A stretch of DNA of 42,170 nt, from contig NZ_SSNA01000024.1 in NCBI RefSeq assembly GCF_004799445.1, forward strand, positions 1-42,170, given 5' to 3'. Below are positions 15,999 through 24,389 of the stretch, one piece after another; the first letter of the stretch is position 1, and every line of letters starts with the position of its first letter. The notes beneath the pieces are model-generated. The model saw only the letters and a program-made list of their open reading frames with translations, was not told the DNA's origin and did no database searches. This DNA comes from Bradyrhizobium sp. Its GTDB lineage: Bacteria; Pseudomonadota; Alphaproteobacteria; Rhizobiales; Xanthobacteraceae. The position numbers and the translations under genes are program-made.

Positions 15999-17477
15999 AT
16001 GTCAGGTCACTCGAATGCGTCGCCCGCCGTTGCCATCCCCGGAGCCGATCCACGGCTCTACAACCACGATCTGGCGCCGGTGGCGCCTGAGGGGCGGACC
16101 TGGGGCGTCTTCAGCATCTTCGCGATGTGGATGTCGGACGTGCATTCGGTCGGCGGCTATACCTTCGCCGCGAGCCTGTTCTTTCTTGGACTGACGGGAT
16201 GGGAGGTGTTGCTGGCGATGGTGGCCGGCATCACCGCCGTCTATTTCCTGATGAACCTGATCGGGCGTCCCTCGCTGAAGTATGGCACGCCGTTTCCGGT
16301 CGTGGCGCGGATGTCGTTCGGCGTGATGGGAGCCAACATCGCGGCGGGCCTGCGCGGCATCGTCGGGATCGTGTGGTACGGCGTCCAGACCTATTTCGCG
16401 TCCAAGGCCGTGCAGGCTCTGGTGCTGGCGTTTTATCCGGCTGCGGAAGCTTTCACGCATTCGAGCTTTCTCAGCCTGTCGGCGCTGGGCTGGTTTTCCT
16501 TCCTGTTCATGTGGCTGTTTCAGCTTCTGATCTTCCTCAACGGCATGGAGACGATCCGCAAGTTCATCGATTTCTGCGGACCCGTCGTCTACATCGTGAT
16601 GTTCGCGTTGGCGATCTGGATTTTGTCGCAGACCGGCACTTCCAGCCTGTCGCTGCAGCTGAGCCCGCGTGTCGAAGGCTCGGCCATCGGTCACATGGCG
16701 AATGCGGCGATGCTGATCGTCGCCTATTTCGCGGCACTGTTGCTCAATTTCGGCGACTTCTCCCGTTTCGCGCGGGACGAGAAGGCGATGAAGGTCGGCA
16801 ATTTCTTAGGTCTGCCGGTCAATTTCATCGTCTTTGCCATCATCACCGTCATCGTCACCGCCGGCACCGTCAAGGTATTCGGCGAGGCCATCATGGACCC
16901 CGTCGCCATCGTCGAACGCATCGGCAATCCCTGGGTGGTGGCGCTCGGCTCCATCACCTTTATCGTTGCCACCATGGGCATCAACATCGTCGCCAACTTT
17001 GTTTCGCCGGCCTACGACATTTCCAACCTCTATCCGGAGAAGATCGACTTCCGCCTCGGCGGGCTGATCACCTCGATCCTGTCGGTGATGGTGTGCCCGT
17101 GGATTTTCGTCTCGAGCCCGCAGGCGATCACGATTTTTGTCAGCATCTTCGGCGCGGCGCTCGGCCCGATGTTCGGGATCATGGTGGCCGACTATTATGT
17201 GGTGAAGCGCCAGCAGATCGTCCTCGAAGACCTCTATACGATGTCGCCGGACCGCTCGCTCTATTTCGAGAGCGGCTGGAACCGGATGGCGCTGATCGCG
17301 CTCGCGGGTTCCGGCTCGATTTCGATCGGGCTGTCGCTGCTCGGCGCCTACGGGGTCATCACCAATATCGGGGATTGGGGATGGCTGATCGGCGCCTCCC
17401 TCGGGGCTGTGCTGTACACGGCGCTGATGCGCCGCCGCGAAGCGCCGTCGCTGTCGCGGCCCGGCGTCGTCGCCTGA
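15999..17477 (+). CDS. NCS1-family nucleobase:cation symporter
   Basis: A 492-residue permease of the NCS1 family (cytosine, allantoin, hydantoin, purine or thiamine uptake with a cation). About twelve hydrophobic segments are visible. Family landmarks are the N-terminal RTWGVFSIFAMWMSDVHSVGGYTFAAS, then GTPFPVVARMSFGVMGANI, and GIVWYGVQTYFASKA, plus NFGDFSRFARDEKAMKVGNFLGLPVNF and ANFVSPAYDISNLYPEKIDFRLGG. The frame is open from an ATG at 15909 overlapping the DUF3052 stop. The ATG at 15999 is preferred because AGGAG lies at 15988-15992 and the protein from there matches family length. It converges on the TRAP binding protein. The substrate cannot be read from sequence; purine/pyrimidine or hydantoin types are all possible. 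Confidence 0.88.
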   Translation: MSGHSNASPAVAIPGADPRLYNHDLAPVAPEGRTWGVFSIFAMWMSDVHSVGGYTFAASLFFLGLTGWEVLLAMVAGITAVYFLMNLIGRPSLKYGTPFPVVARMSFGVMGANIAAGLRGIVGIVWYGVQTYFASKAVQALVLAFYPAAEAFTHSSFLSLSALGWFSFLFMWLFQLLIFLNGMETIRKFIDFCGPVVYIVMFALAIWILSQTGTSSLSLQLSPRVEGSAIGHMANAAMLIVAYFAALLLNFGDFSRFARDEKAMKVGNFLGLPVNFIVFAIITVIVTAGTVKVFGEAIMDPVAIVERIGNPWVVALGSITFIVATMGINIVANFVSPAYDISNLYPEKIDFRLGGLITSILSVMVCPWIFVSSPQAITIFVSIFGAALGPMFGIMVADYYVVKRQQIVLEDLYTMSPDRSLYFESGWNRMALIALAGSGSISIGLSLLGAYGVITNIGDWGWLIGASLGAVLYTALMRRREAPSLSRPGVVA

Positions 17478-17501
17478 CGGCGCAGGGTTGACGAGATTTG
17501 T

Positions 17502-18509
17502 TTAGCCGAGCTTGCCGACCTCGGCCTCGACCAGCGACCAGCATTTGGTGCCGAGCTTTTCTTTCCAGATCGCATAGATGCCCGGCAGCTTGGCGCGGAA
17601 CGCGGCCTGCTTGACCTCGTTGAACACCAGCCCACGCCTGACGAAATCCTCGCGCAGGGCGGCATTGAACGCGGCCTGGTCCTGGCGCTGCAGGCGGACA
17701 TATTTGGTGAAATTGCGCTCGATCACCTCCCTGATGTCGGCAGGCAGCGCGTTCCAGGTGGCGCGGTGCGCCATCGCGTTGAAACCTGACCACATGTGAT
17801 TGGTCATGCTGACATACTTCACCAGTTCGTAGAGCTTGAACCCTTCCAGGATCGCCAGCGGGTTTTCCTGCGCCTCGACCTTGCCGAGTTTCAGCGCGTC
17901 GTAGATCTGGTTGGCCGAGGTGGTCACCGGCTCCGCGCCGAATGCGCTGAAGGTGTCGATCATCATCTGTCCCGGCGGCACGCGGATTTTCATGCCGGCA
18001 AAATCCTGCGGCTCGGCGACCGGGCGCGAGATCGAGGCAACCTGCCGCATGCCATTGTCGAAACCCGCCACCGGAAACAGGTGCATGCCCTTGGCGGCCA
18101 TCTCCTCGCCGATATATTTTCCGAGCGGGCCGTCGATCGCCTTGTGCGCTTCGGCGGCGGAAGCGAACGCGAACGGCAATTGCTGGGCTTCGGCCACCGG
18201 CACCACGGTGCCGATGATGCCGCCCATCAGGGTGAAGAACGCGATCTCTCCCGCGATCAGCATTTTCAGCGCATCGCGGTCGCCGCCCGGCAGCTTGTTG
18301 TTCTCGGCGTACACCGTGGTCTCGACCCGGCCGTTGGTCTCGGTGCGCACGGCCTGCCACATCGCGGTGAGGTTCTTGTGCAGCGGGCCGGAAGCCGCCT
18401 GATTGTGGTACTGTGAGAATTGATATTCGGCGGCGAGGGTTGGCCTGACGATCAGGGTCGATCCCATCGCCGCTGCCCCGGTCAATACCGACCGTCGTGT
18501 CCAGTTCAT
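17502..18509 (-). CDS. TRAP transporter solute-binding protein, DctP type (orphan)
   Basis: A 335-residue periplasmic binding protein of the DctP family, which delivers carboxylates or similar solutes to DctQM membrane proteins. The N-terminus NWTRRSVLTGAAAMG is a probable twin-arginine signal peptide. Then come family features: an ISRPVAEPQDFAGMKIRVPPGQMMIDTFSAFGAEPV block with the conserved Arg that binds the ligand carboxylate, and ANQIYDALKLGKVEAQENPL. A strong AGAAGGAG precedes the ATG. No dctQ or dctM gene lies nearby, so it must use membrane subunits elsewhere or act otherwise. It is convergent with the NCS1 gene and divergent from the GT87-like gene. The ligand is unknown. Confidence 0.87.
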   Translation of the reverse strand: MNWTRRSVLTGAAAMGSTLIVRPTLAAEYQFSQYHNQAASGPLHKNLTAMWQAVRTETNGRVETTVYAENNKLPGGDRDALKMLIAGEIAFFTLMGGIIGTVVPVAEAQQLPFAFASAAEAHKAIDGPLGKYIGEEMAAKGMHLFPVAGFDNGMRQVASISRPVAEPQDFAGMKIRVPPGQMMIDTFSAFGAEPVTTSANQIYDALKLGKVEAQENPLAILEGFKLYELVKYVSMTNHMWSGFNAMAHRATWNALPADIREVIERNFTKYVRLQRQDQAAFNAALREDFVRRGLVFNEVKQAAFRAKLPGIYAIWKEKLGTKCWSLVEAEVGKLG

Positions 18510-18699
18510 GTCGCAATCTCCTTCTTGTCCCGCCTGTGATGCCGGGCGGCGTGCTCTTTGGCCGGAGGACTGTCGTCGATATCAGGTGATTTCGCCACGA
18601 AAATCCCGCCTGACGAGCCTTGGGTTTTAAGATTTCCTCAAGCCTGTCCGGCCTATTGCTGGAGGGCGCGCGCATCGCAAAGGCGCGAAAGGACCTCGC

Positions 18700-19926
18700 A
18701 TGGCTACGCCCACGTTTGTCCCGACGGTTGCCCCGGAGCGCGGTGCGATTCCTCCGGCGCTGTTGATCGTGTGCTTCGTGCTGTGCGTCATCAATGCATC
18801 GCTGCTTCAGCGGGGCTTCGTGGCCCATTGGTGGATCTTCGACGAGAACGGCCTGGGCATCCCGACCGATTTCGTCAATGTCTGGTCGGCCGGCCGCCTC
18901 GTGCTCGATGGCCACCCCGCACTGGCCTATGACTGGGACATCCAGAAGCAGGTTCAGGTCGCCGTTCTCGGCCAGGGCTATGACGGCAACTTCGCCTGGC
19001 ATTATCCGCCGCCGTTTTTGTTCGTCGCGGCCGCGCTGGCGCATTTTCCCTATGCCGTGGCCTATGTCGGCTGGGCCGCGGTCAGCCTCGTGCCCTATCT
19101 CGCCGTGATGCGCGCGATCGTCGGCCGCAACTTCGGCATCTTGCTGGCGTTGGCGTTTCCGGTGGTGTTCACCAATGCGCTGGTCGGGCAGAATGGTTTC
19201 CTCACCGCGTCGCTGATCGGCGGCGCGCTCTATCTGATGCCGGCGCGGCCGGTGCTGTCCGGCATTTGTTTGGGGCTGTTGAGTTACAAGCCGCAATACG
19301 GACTGCTGTTTCCGATCGCGCTGATCGCCGCCGCGCAGTGGAAGGTGTTTTTTACCGCCGGCACGGTTGCGATCCTGATGGCATCGCTGTCGTGGCTCGC
19401 TTTCGGCACCGAAAGCTGGCAGGCCTTCTTTCACTGGATGCCGATGTTCAGCCAGGCGTTTCTCACCGAGGGGCGCGCGCCCTGGGGCAAGATGCAAAGC
19501 ATCTTCGCGCTGGTGCGCTATCTCGGCGGCACCGAGCAACTCGCCTGGGTGTTGCAGTGGATCATGAGCGGGACGGTGGCGCTGCTGCTGGCGCTGATGT
19601 GGCGCAGCCGCCGCGTGCTCTATCCGTTGAAGGCCGCCAGCCTTGCGGCCGGCGCGCTATTGATCACGCCCTATCTTTTTCTCTACGACCTGATGGTGCT
19701 GGCGATCGCGGTGGCGTTCCTGGTCCGGCTCGGATTGGACCAGGGCTTTGCGCACTATGAACTGCCGGCGCTCGGGTTGGTGGCAGCACTTCTAATGATC
19801 TTTCCGCTCGTGGGCGCGCCAACCGGCTTCGCCGCAACCCTGATCGTGACCACCCTGATCGCGCGCCGCGTGGGGCCGTGGTGGCGGCGCGAACAGGCGC
19901 CGTCCCTGGCGGCGGCCGCAGGCTAG
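18700..19926 (+). CDS. GT87/DUF2029-like membrane glycosyltransferase
   Basis: A 408-residue polytopic membrane protein of the DUF2029 (glycosyltransferase 87) type, which uses polyprenyl-phosphate sugars on the periplasmic side. About ten hydrophobic segments are visible. Landmarks are DFVNVWSAGRLVLDGHPALAYD (acidic first loop), WHYPPPFLFVAAALAHFPY, GQNGFLTASLIGGALYL, and GICLGLLSYKPQYGLLFPIAL. AAAGGA lies 7 bases before the ATG. No partner glycan genes are nearby, so the acceptor (phospholipid mannoside-type glycan, lipid or other) cannot be named. It is transcribed away from the TRAP binding protein with a 190-bp intergenic region that holds no strong signal. Confidence 0.8.
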   Translation: MATPTFVPTVAPERGAIPPALLIVCFVLCVINASLLQRGFVAHWWIFDENGLGIPTDFVNVWSAGRLVLDGHPALAYDWDIQKQVQVAVLGQGYDGNFAWHYPPPFLFVAAALAHFPYAVAYVGWAAVSLVPYLAVMRAIVGRNFGILLALAFPVVFTNALVGQNGFLTASLIGGALYLMPARPVLSGICLGLLSYKPQYGLLFPIALIAAAQWKVFFTAGTVAILMASLSWLAFGTESWQAFFHWMPMFSQAFLTEGRAPWGKMQSIFALVRYLGGTEQLAWVLQWIMSGTVALLLALMWRSRRVLYPLKAASLAAGALLITPYLFLYDLMVLAIAVAFLVRLGLDQGFAHYELPALGLVAALLMIFPLVGAPTGFAATLIVTTLIARRVGPWWRREQAPSLAAAAG

Positions 19927-19975
19927 CGCCCCTTCAAGTCATCCCTTTTATCTCTTGTCAGCAAGCCTGAATTAT

Positions 19976-20025
19976 TGTTCAGTTCTTGGCAGCGGTTTGT
20001 TTCAAATCGCCCAAAAAACTGAACA
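19976..20025. promoter_or_regulatory. Separated inverted repeat upstream of the second tetR
   Basis: TGTTCAGTT (19976-19984) and its exact complement AACTGAACA (20017-20025) are spaced by 32 bases, 54 bp before the TetR ATG. The half-site resembles those of TetR-family operators. The wide spacing could hold two dimers or a loop; autoregulation is inferred. Confidence 0.4.
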
Positions 20026-20078
20026 GGCGCCTCAACGAGCCCCTCTGGCCCGAGCGCGCTGGGGATGAGAAGCGCGCC

Positions 20079-20753
20079 ATGGTCTATCGGCGAACCCATC
20101 AAGTCGTAAGGCGCCTCGCGGCGCGCCGCAGCGCGATTCTGGCGGCGGCGCGGGATGCCGCCGCCGAGGGCGGCATGGCCGCGGTGCAGATCGCGCCGGT
20201 CGCGGTCCGCGCCAATGTCGCCGCCGGCACCGTCTACCGCTATTTCCCCTCCAAGGCGGATCTGATTTCCGAGTTGATCGCCGAAGTCTCGCGCGACGAG
20301 CTGACCGCGATCCGCCGCGCCGCGGATGCCGCCCCCGGGCCGTCGTCGGCGCTGGCGGCCGCCGTCACCACGGTCGCGGTGCATGTGTTGTCGCAGCGCA
20401 AGCTCGCCTGGGGCATCCTGGCCGAACCGGTCGATGTCGACGTCACGGCGTCGCGGCTGGCGAGCCGCCGCGAGATCGCCGGCGAGATCGCCAGCCGGAT
20501 CGATGCCGCGGTCCGTGCCGGCCATCTGCCCGCCCAGGACACGGCCTTGGCCGCGACCGCGCTTCTCGGCGCGCTGCATGAATCGCTGGTCGGGCCACTC
20601 GCGCCGGACAATACGGACGATCAGGGCAAGCTGCGCGACGCCGTTCAAACGGTGACGCTGCTGGCGCTGCGCGCCGTTGGCGTGATGGACGCCCGCGCCC
20701 GTGGCCTCGTGGTGCAGGCGGTGCTGCCGGCGAAGGCGCTGGTCGGAGCATAA
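20079..20753 (+). CDS. TetR-family transcriptional regulator
   Basis: A 224-residue TetR-family repressor. The DNA-binding domain is at about residues 12-62: RRSAILAAARDAAAEGG, then VAVRANVAAGTVYRYFPSKADLISEL. The C-terminal region is Ala-rich and helical, of the type that binds hydrophobic ligands. The frame runs back to a TTG at 19986, but the ATG at 20079 places the helix-turn-helix at the expected distance, and the upstream part contains an inverted repeat that is better read as regulatory DNA. It follows the GT87-like gene by 152 bp and converges on a small exported protein gene. The target is not evident; self-regulation is likely. Confidence 0.88.
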   Translation: MVYRRTHQVVRRLAARRSAILAAARDAAAEGGMAAVQIAPVAVRANVAAGTVYRYFPSKADLISELIAEVSRDELTAIRRAADAAPGPSSALAAAVTTVAVHVLSQRKLAWGILAEPVDVDVTASRLASRREIAGEIASRIDAAVRAGHLPAQDTALAATALLGALHESLVGPLAPDNTDDQGKLRDAVQTVTLLALRAVGVMDARARGLVVQAVLPAKALVGA

Positions 20754-20793
20754 GCCATTTCAGCGTATCCGGTTTTTGCGGAACTACGCGCGC

Positions 20794-21255
20794 TTACGGC
20801 GCCGTCAGCATGTATTCGATGCAGTCCATGACGAGGTCGACCTCGATGGGCTGATCGCGCCAGCCGGTCCAGATCAGGTGATAGGCATGGCGGGAGGTCG
20901 TGGTGGATTTCTCGCGCGTTCCGACGTTTCCCTTCTGCGTCGAAATCGTCTTCGATGATTTTTCGGTCAGCACGATTTTTTGATCGGGATAGGCGCCGCG
21001 GGCGAATTGCATCACCGGCCGGAAACCGGAATTATTGTCGTCGGCGTCGAAGGAGAAGATTTCGCCTTTGATGAGCCCGGCGATGTCGCCCTCGGCCATC
21101 GCCTTGGGCATGATTAGAAAGTTGCCCCGGTCGAACACGTAGGCACTGGCGCCGAGGCTGCCTTTGCAGCCGTAATTCCAGTAACCGGCCGAAGCCGGCG
21201 TCGCGGCGGCCAGTACTCCGTAAGCGGTCGTGACCGCGATAATCAGCCGGCGCAT
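20794..21255 (-). CDS. Small exported hypothetical protein
   Basis: A 153-residue protein with a clear Sec signal peptide (MRRLIIAVTTAYGVLAAATPASA, cut before GYWNYGC). The mature part is rich in charged and polar residues and has two Cys (C31-type in YGCKGS and one near the end in MDCIEYML), so a periplasmic disulfide is possible. The frame is open upstream, but the ATG at 21255 is chosen because GAGGA lies just before it and it yields the signal peptide at the N-terminus. It is divergent from the OsmC-family gene with a shared 88-bp region. I do not recognise the family. Confidence 0.7.
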   Translation of the reverse strand: MRRLIIAVTTAYGVLAAATPASAGYWNYGCKGSLGASAYVFDRGNFLIMPKAMAEGDIAGLIKGEIFSFDADDNNSGFRPVMQFARGAYPDQKIVLTEKSSKTISTQKGNVGTREKSTTTSRHAYHLIWTGWRDQPIEVDLVMDCIEYMLTAP

Positions 21256-21288
21256 CAGGTCCTCGTGAATTGACATATTCCGCCGCAT

Positions 21289-21309
21289 TGGTCGCTTAAG
21301 AGGCGACCA
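21289..21309. promoter_or_regulatory. Inverted repeat between the exported protein and osmC-type genes
   Basis: TGGTCGC (21289-21295) and GCGACCA (21303-21309) flank the 7-base spacer TTAAGAG. A TTGACA lies at 21270-21275, so the repeat sits where a -10/start region would be for the OsmC-family gene. It is a candidate operator for the divergent pair. Confidence 0.4.
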
Positions 21310-21343
21310 TTGTTCAAACCAAATGAAACTTGAGGAGCCTCGC

Positions 21344-21769
21344 ATGACCACGACATCCGGATCGGCCAAATGGCAGGGCGGCATCAAGGACGGCAAGGGC
21401 GCGATCTCGACCAAAAGCGGCGCGCTGAAAGACTACCCTTACGGCTTCGCCAGCCGCTTCGAGGGCAAGCCCGGCTCCAACCCGGAAGAACTGATCGGCG
21501 CGGCGCACGCCGCCTGTTTCACCATGGCGCTGTCCTTGATCCTCGGCGAGGCCAAGCTGACCGCCGAGCAGATGGAAACCAGGGCCGACGTCACGCTGGA
21601 AAAGCAGGGCGACGGCTTTGCCATCACCTCGGTGCATCTGACGCTGAGCGCGAAAATTCCCGGCGCGGACAAGGCGAAGTTCGAGGAGCTCGCAGGCATG
21701 GCCAAGGCCGGCTGCCCGGTGTCGAAGCTGCTCAATACCAAGATCACGCTGGAGGCGACGCTGCTCTGA
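21344..21769 (+). CDS. OsmC/Ohr-family peroxiredoxin-like protein
   Basis: A 141-residue OsmC-family protein, thiol-dependent peroxidases that remove organic hydroperoxides. The two conserved cysteines are present: C58 in AHAACFTMAL and C124 in KAGCPVSKLL. The supporting Arg and Glu lie in SRFEGKPGSNPEELIGAA. The length and the WQGG...KGAISTKSGAL start fit the OsmC branch better than Ohr. AGGAG is 7 bases before the ATG at 21344, which fixes the start. The gene has its own upstream region with an inverted repeat, divergent from a small exported protein gene. A perfect 15-bp inverted repeat follows the stop. Confidence 0.92.
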   Translation: MTTTSGSAKWQGGIKDGKGAISTKSGALKDYPYGFASRFEGKPGSNPEELIGAAHAACFTMALSLILGEAKLTAEQMETRADVTLEKQGDGFAITSVHLTLSAKIPGADKAKFEELAGMAKAGCPVSKLLNTKITLEATLL

Positions 21770-21806
21770 AGTGAGCGGCGCTGCCGTTGTGCGGGCCTCG
21801 CGAAAT

Positions 21807-21841
21807 TTGCATTACGCGCAAGAACTTTGCGCGTAATGCAA
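21807..21841. repeat. Perfect 15-bp inverted repeat downstream of the osmC-type gene
   Basis: TTGCATTACGCGCAA (21807-21821) and its exact complement (21827-21841) are separated by GAACT. As RNA it would make a very stable hairpin 38 bp after the OsmC-type stop, but no T-run follows. It could be a transcript end, an RNA-processing site or a dimeric protein site. Confidence 0.8.
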
Positions 21842-22005
21842 CGTGTAACTGCTTGGCAACATGAGACTTATCTCAGGCACCGCTGATTGAGTTTTGCCGT
21901 TGGGCCCCCGATAATGACCGTGGGGCCGGCGGCATTTTACTTGGATCTTTGGCGGATCAATAATCGCTACGCAACGGCCCCATGAAGATCGAGCGGGGAC
22001 TTGCG

Positions 22006-23751
22006 ATGTCGAAGGGTTGGGGGAAGCGGCGCGCGACCGGCGTGCTGGCCGGCACGATTCTCATCGTCTCGGCATGCGCCTTGCTGACGCCGCGCGACGC
22101 CGCGGCGCAATTCGTCTGCGCGGACACCGCCGCTTCCGGCCAGGGCGCGAGCGCGACCGGCAGTGCCGGTAATTTTGCCTGCGGACCGGCAGCAATTGCT
22201 TCCTCGGGAGCGAATGCGGGCAACACCGCCGTCGGCAGCAACGCAAACGCATCGAGTGGGGGTGGCGCTGCCAATACCGCCCTTGGCAGCGGCACGAATG
22301 CATCCGGGTCCGCCAGTGAAAATGTCGCCATCGGAAATGGCGCACAGGCGTCCGGTCCTGTGTTTTCAGAAAACATCGCGATTGGCGGTGGCGCACTGCT
22401 CGCCGGAACAGGCTTTGGGGGATCACCGAATGCCAGCGGTGCTAACGCCGGGAACATAGCAATCGGCAACGGCGCCTTCGCCGCGGGGCAGGGCCTTAGT
22501 GGCACGATGGCCTTCAACCTCGCGATAGGAGAGAGCGCCAACGCCGGCGGCTCTGCCAGCAGCAATTTCGCCAGCGGCAATTCGGCGAACGCCAGCGGAG
22601 ACTTTGGCCACAACACCGCAACAGGGGCTGGCGCCAATGCCGGCGGCGCCGGCGGTCTGAACGTCGCGATGGGTTTCAACGCCAACGCCAGTGGCGCCAA
22701 CACGGCCAACACCGCGATCGGTTCGAACTCCGTGGCCACCGGGGTCAACTCTTCGGCCTTCGGCACCGGCGCGCAGGCGCTTGGCAGCCAGAGCGCGGCT
22801 TTCGGATTCGGCAGCGTCGCCAATGGCAGCAGCAGCATCGCCGCCGGGGTCGACAACATCGTGACCGGCAACAACAGCGGCGCGTTCGGCGTCAGCCAGA
22901 CGGTCAGAGGTAACGGCAGCTTCGGCATCGGCGATCCGAACACGCTCAACGGCAACAACAGTTTTGTGTTTGGCGACGGCAACACCGTCAACGGCGGCAA
23001 CACCGCGGGCTTTGGCGACAACATCCAGGTGACCGGATCCAACAACACTATCGCGAGTACCGCGAGCGCGGCCGGTTCCTCGGTGTTCGGCTCCGGCAAC
23101 ACCGTGAACGCCACCAATGCCGTGGTGATGGGCAACGTCAACACGGTGAGCGGCGCCAACGGCATCGCCATCGGCAACAATGTTTCGGTCACGGGAGCCA
23201 ACGCGGTCGCCGTCGGGACCGGCAGCAGCGCGAATTTTTCGAACTCCTCAGCCTTCGGCAATGGGGCGACGGCGACACGCGCCAACCAGCAGGTGTTCGG
23301 CACCGCCAGCAACACCTACACCATGGGCGGCATCACCTCGTCGGCGAGCAAGGCGGCGCAGAGCGGACCGGTGCAGGTCGTCACTTCGGACAGCGGCGGC
23401 AATCTCGCCACCAGCACGCTCGCGGGCCTCGGGCTGGCGTCGAGCGCCGACGTCGGCGCGATCAATTCCCAGCTCTCCGCCATCAACGCGCATTTGAGCG
23501 AGCTCGATATGCGGACCAGCCGGGCCTACACCGGCGTCGCGATGGCCTTTGCGATGGCGGGCGTGCCGACGCTGTTGCCGAGCGAGAAATTCGCCGCCAG
23601 CATGAACCTGGGCACCTTCCTCGGCGGCAACGGCGTGGCGATCAACGGCGCATTCCGCATCAGCAACAGCATGCAGCTCAACGGCGGCGTCGCCTACGGG
23701 CTGGATGGCAGCGTCGCGGGCGGCCGCGTCGGCCTGCGGGTCGGGTGGTAG
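22006..23751 (+). CDS. YadA-like trimeric autotransporter adhesin
   Basis: A surface protein of about 581 residues. A signal peptide (LAGTILIVSACALLTPRDAAA) leads to a long head of degenerate 14-residue repeats of the A-x-N-T-A-x-G-x-x-A-x-A-S-G type (about 40-430). This is the left-handed beta-roll seen in YadA/Hia-type heads. A short stalk (SSADVGAINSQLSAINAHLSELDMRTSRAYTG) and a C-terminal beta anchor of about 75 residues follow (VAMAFAMAGVPTLLPSEKFA..., ending RVGLRVGW with a terminal aromatic), which fits a YadA-type membrane anchor. GGGGA lies 6 bases before the ATG at 22006; an ATG at 21982 is also possible. It likely mediates surface attachment. A GTG-start gene overlaps its end. Confidence 0.85.
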   Translation: MSKGWGKRRATGVLAGTILIVSACALLTPRDAAAQFVCADTAASGQGASATGSAGNFACGPAAIASSGANAGNTAVGSNANASSGGGAANTALGSGTNASGSASENVAIGNGAQASGPVFSENIAIGGGALLAGTGFGGSPNASGANAGNIAIGNGAFAAGQGLSGTMAFNLAIGESANAGGSASSNFASGNSANASGDFGHNTATGAGANAGGAGGLNVAMGFNANASGANTANTAIGSNSVATGVNSSAFGTGAQALGSQSAAFGFGSVANGSSSIAAGVDNIVTGNNSGAFGVSQTVRGNGSFGIGDPNTLNGNNSFVFGDGNTVNGGNTAGFGDNIQVTGSNNTIASTASAAGSSVFGSGNTVNATNAVVMGNVNTVSGANGIAIGNNVSVTGANAVAVGTGSSANFSNSSAFGNGATATRANQQVFGTASNTYTMGGITSSASKAAQSGPVQVVTSDSGGNLATSTLAGLGLASSADVGAINSQLSAINAHLSELDMRTSRAYTGVAMAFAMAGVPTLLPSEKFAASMNLGTFLGGNGVAINGAFRISNSMQLNGGVAYGLDGSVAGGRVGLRVGW

Positions 23752-24356
23752 CCCCGGCCGACTTCACCGGGCGACGCCGCCTGACGCTGCGCAGGCGGAT
23801 CGTCGCGGTAGCGCTGACCGCTGCGATCGCGTCAATTGTTCTGGGGGCGACCGCAACGGCGCAATCGCAGCCGCCGTTTGGCGATCGCTGGAAGAACGTT
23901 CCGGCAAAACCGACGGCGCCGCCGGCCGAGAAGCTGCCGGTCAGCGTCGAGCAGGCGTTCTATCTGATCCGCTCGACGCTGCTCACGCTCAACGACGCCA
24001 ACCGTTCCGGCAATTACACCGTGCTGCGCGATCTGGCGGCGCCGGATTTCCAGGCCAAGAACAGCGCCGCCGATCTCGCCGACGGCTTTGCCGACCTGCG
24101 CCGCCGAAAATTCGATCTGTTTGCCGCAGCACTTGTGGCGCCCGAACTCACCGCGGCACCTGCGCTGGACGGCAAGGGCATGCTGCGGCTGACCGGCCAC
24201 TTCCCGACTCGCCCGCAGCAGATCGATTTTGATCTGTTGTTTCAGAATGTCAGCACGCAATGGCGGCTGTTCGGCATCGCGGTCGCAACGCCGCCGGCCG
24301 CTGCCGCGCAGGCTACGCCGGCCGCGCAAGCTAAAGCGCCGACCGCGGCGCATTGA
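23745..24356 (+). CDS. Exported hypothetical protein overlapping the adhesin gene
   Basis: A 203-residue protein starting at a GTG that overlaps the last codons of the adhesin gene, so the two are probably translationally coupled. An Arg-rich start (GRRRLTLRRR) precedes a signal-peptide-like segment AVALTAAIASIVLGATATAQ. The mature region has a helical segment (VEQAFYLIRSTLLTLNDANRSG, then LRDLAAPDFQAKN), then a strand-rich part with FDLLFQNVSTQWRLFGIAV, and an Ala/Pro-rich tail. The layout recalls small periplasmic domains of the NTF2/SnoaL-like type, but I cannot assign a family. Its coupling suggests a role in adhesin export or folding; this is inference. Confidence 0.75.
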   Translation: MVAPADFTGRRRLTLRRRIVAVALTAAIASIVLGATATAQSQPPFGDRWKNVPAKPTAPPAEKLPVSVEQAFYLIRSTLLTLNDANRSGNYTVLRDLAAPDFQAKNSAADLADGFADLRRRKFDLFAAALVAPELTAAPALDGKGMLRLTGHFPTRPQQIDFDLLFQNVSTQWRLFGIAVATPPAAAAQATPAAQAKAPTAAH

Positions 24357-24389
24357 TCGGTCATCCGCGGGGAGCGGCGGCGTTGGCGC

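Noticed and set aside
17359..19539. A 726-codon minus-strand frame spanning several genes
   Set aside because: It crosses the TRAP binding protein in another frame and the GT87-like gene antisense, has no recognisable domain, and is composed of Arg/His/Gly-rich filler.
20701..20958. 85-codon plus-strand frame at the end of the second tetR
   Set aside because: It overlaps the tetR end and the convergent exported-protein gene, with no ribosome site or family pattern.
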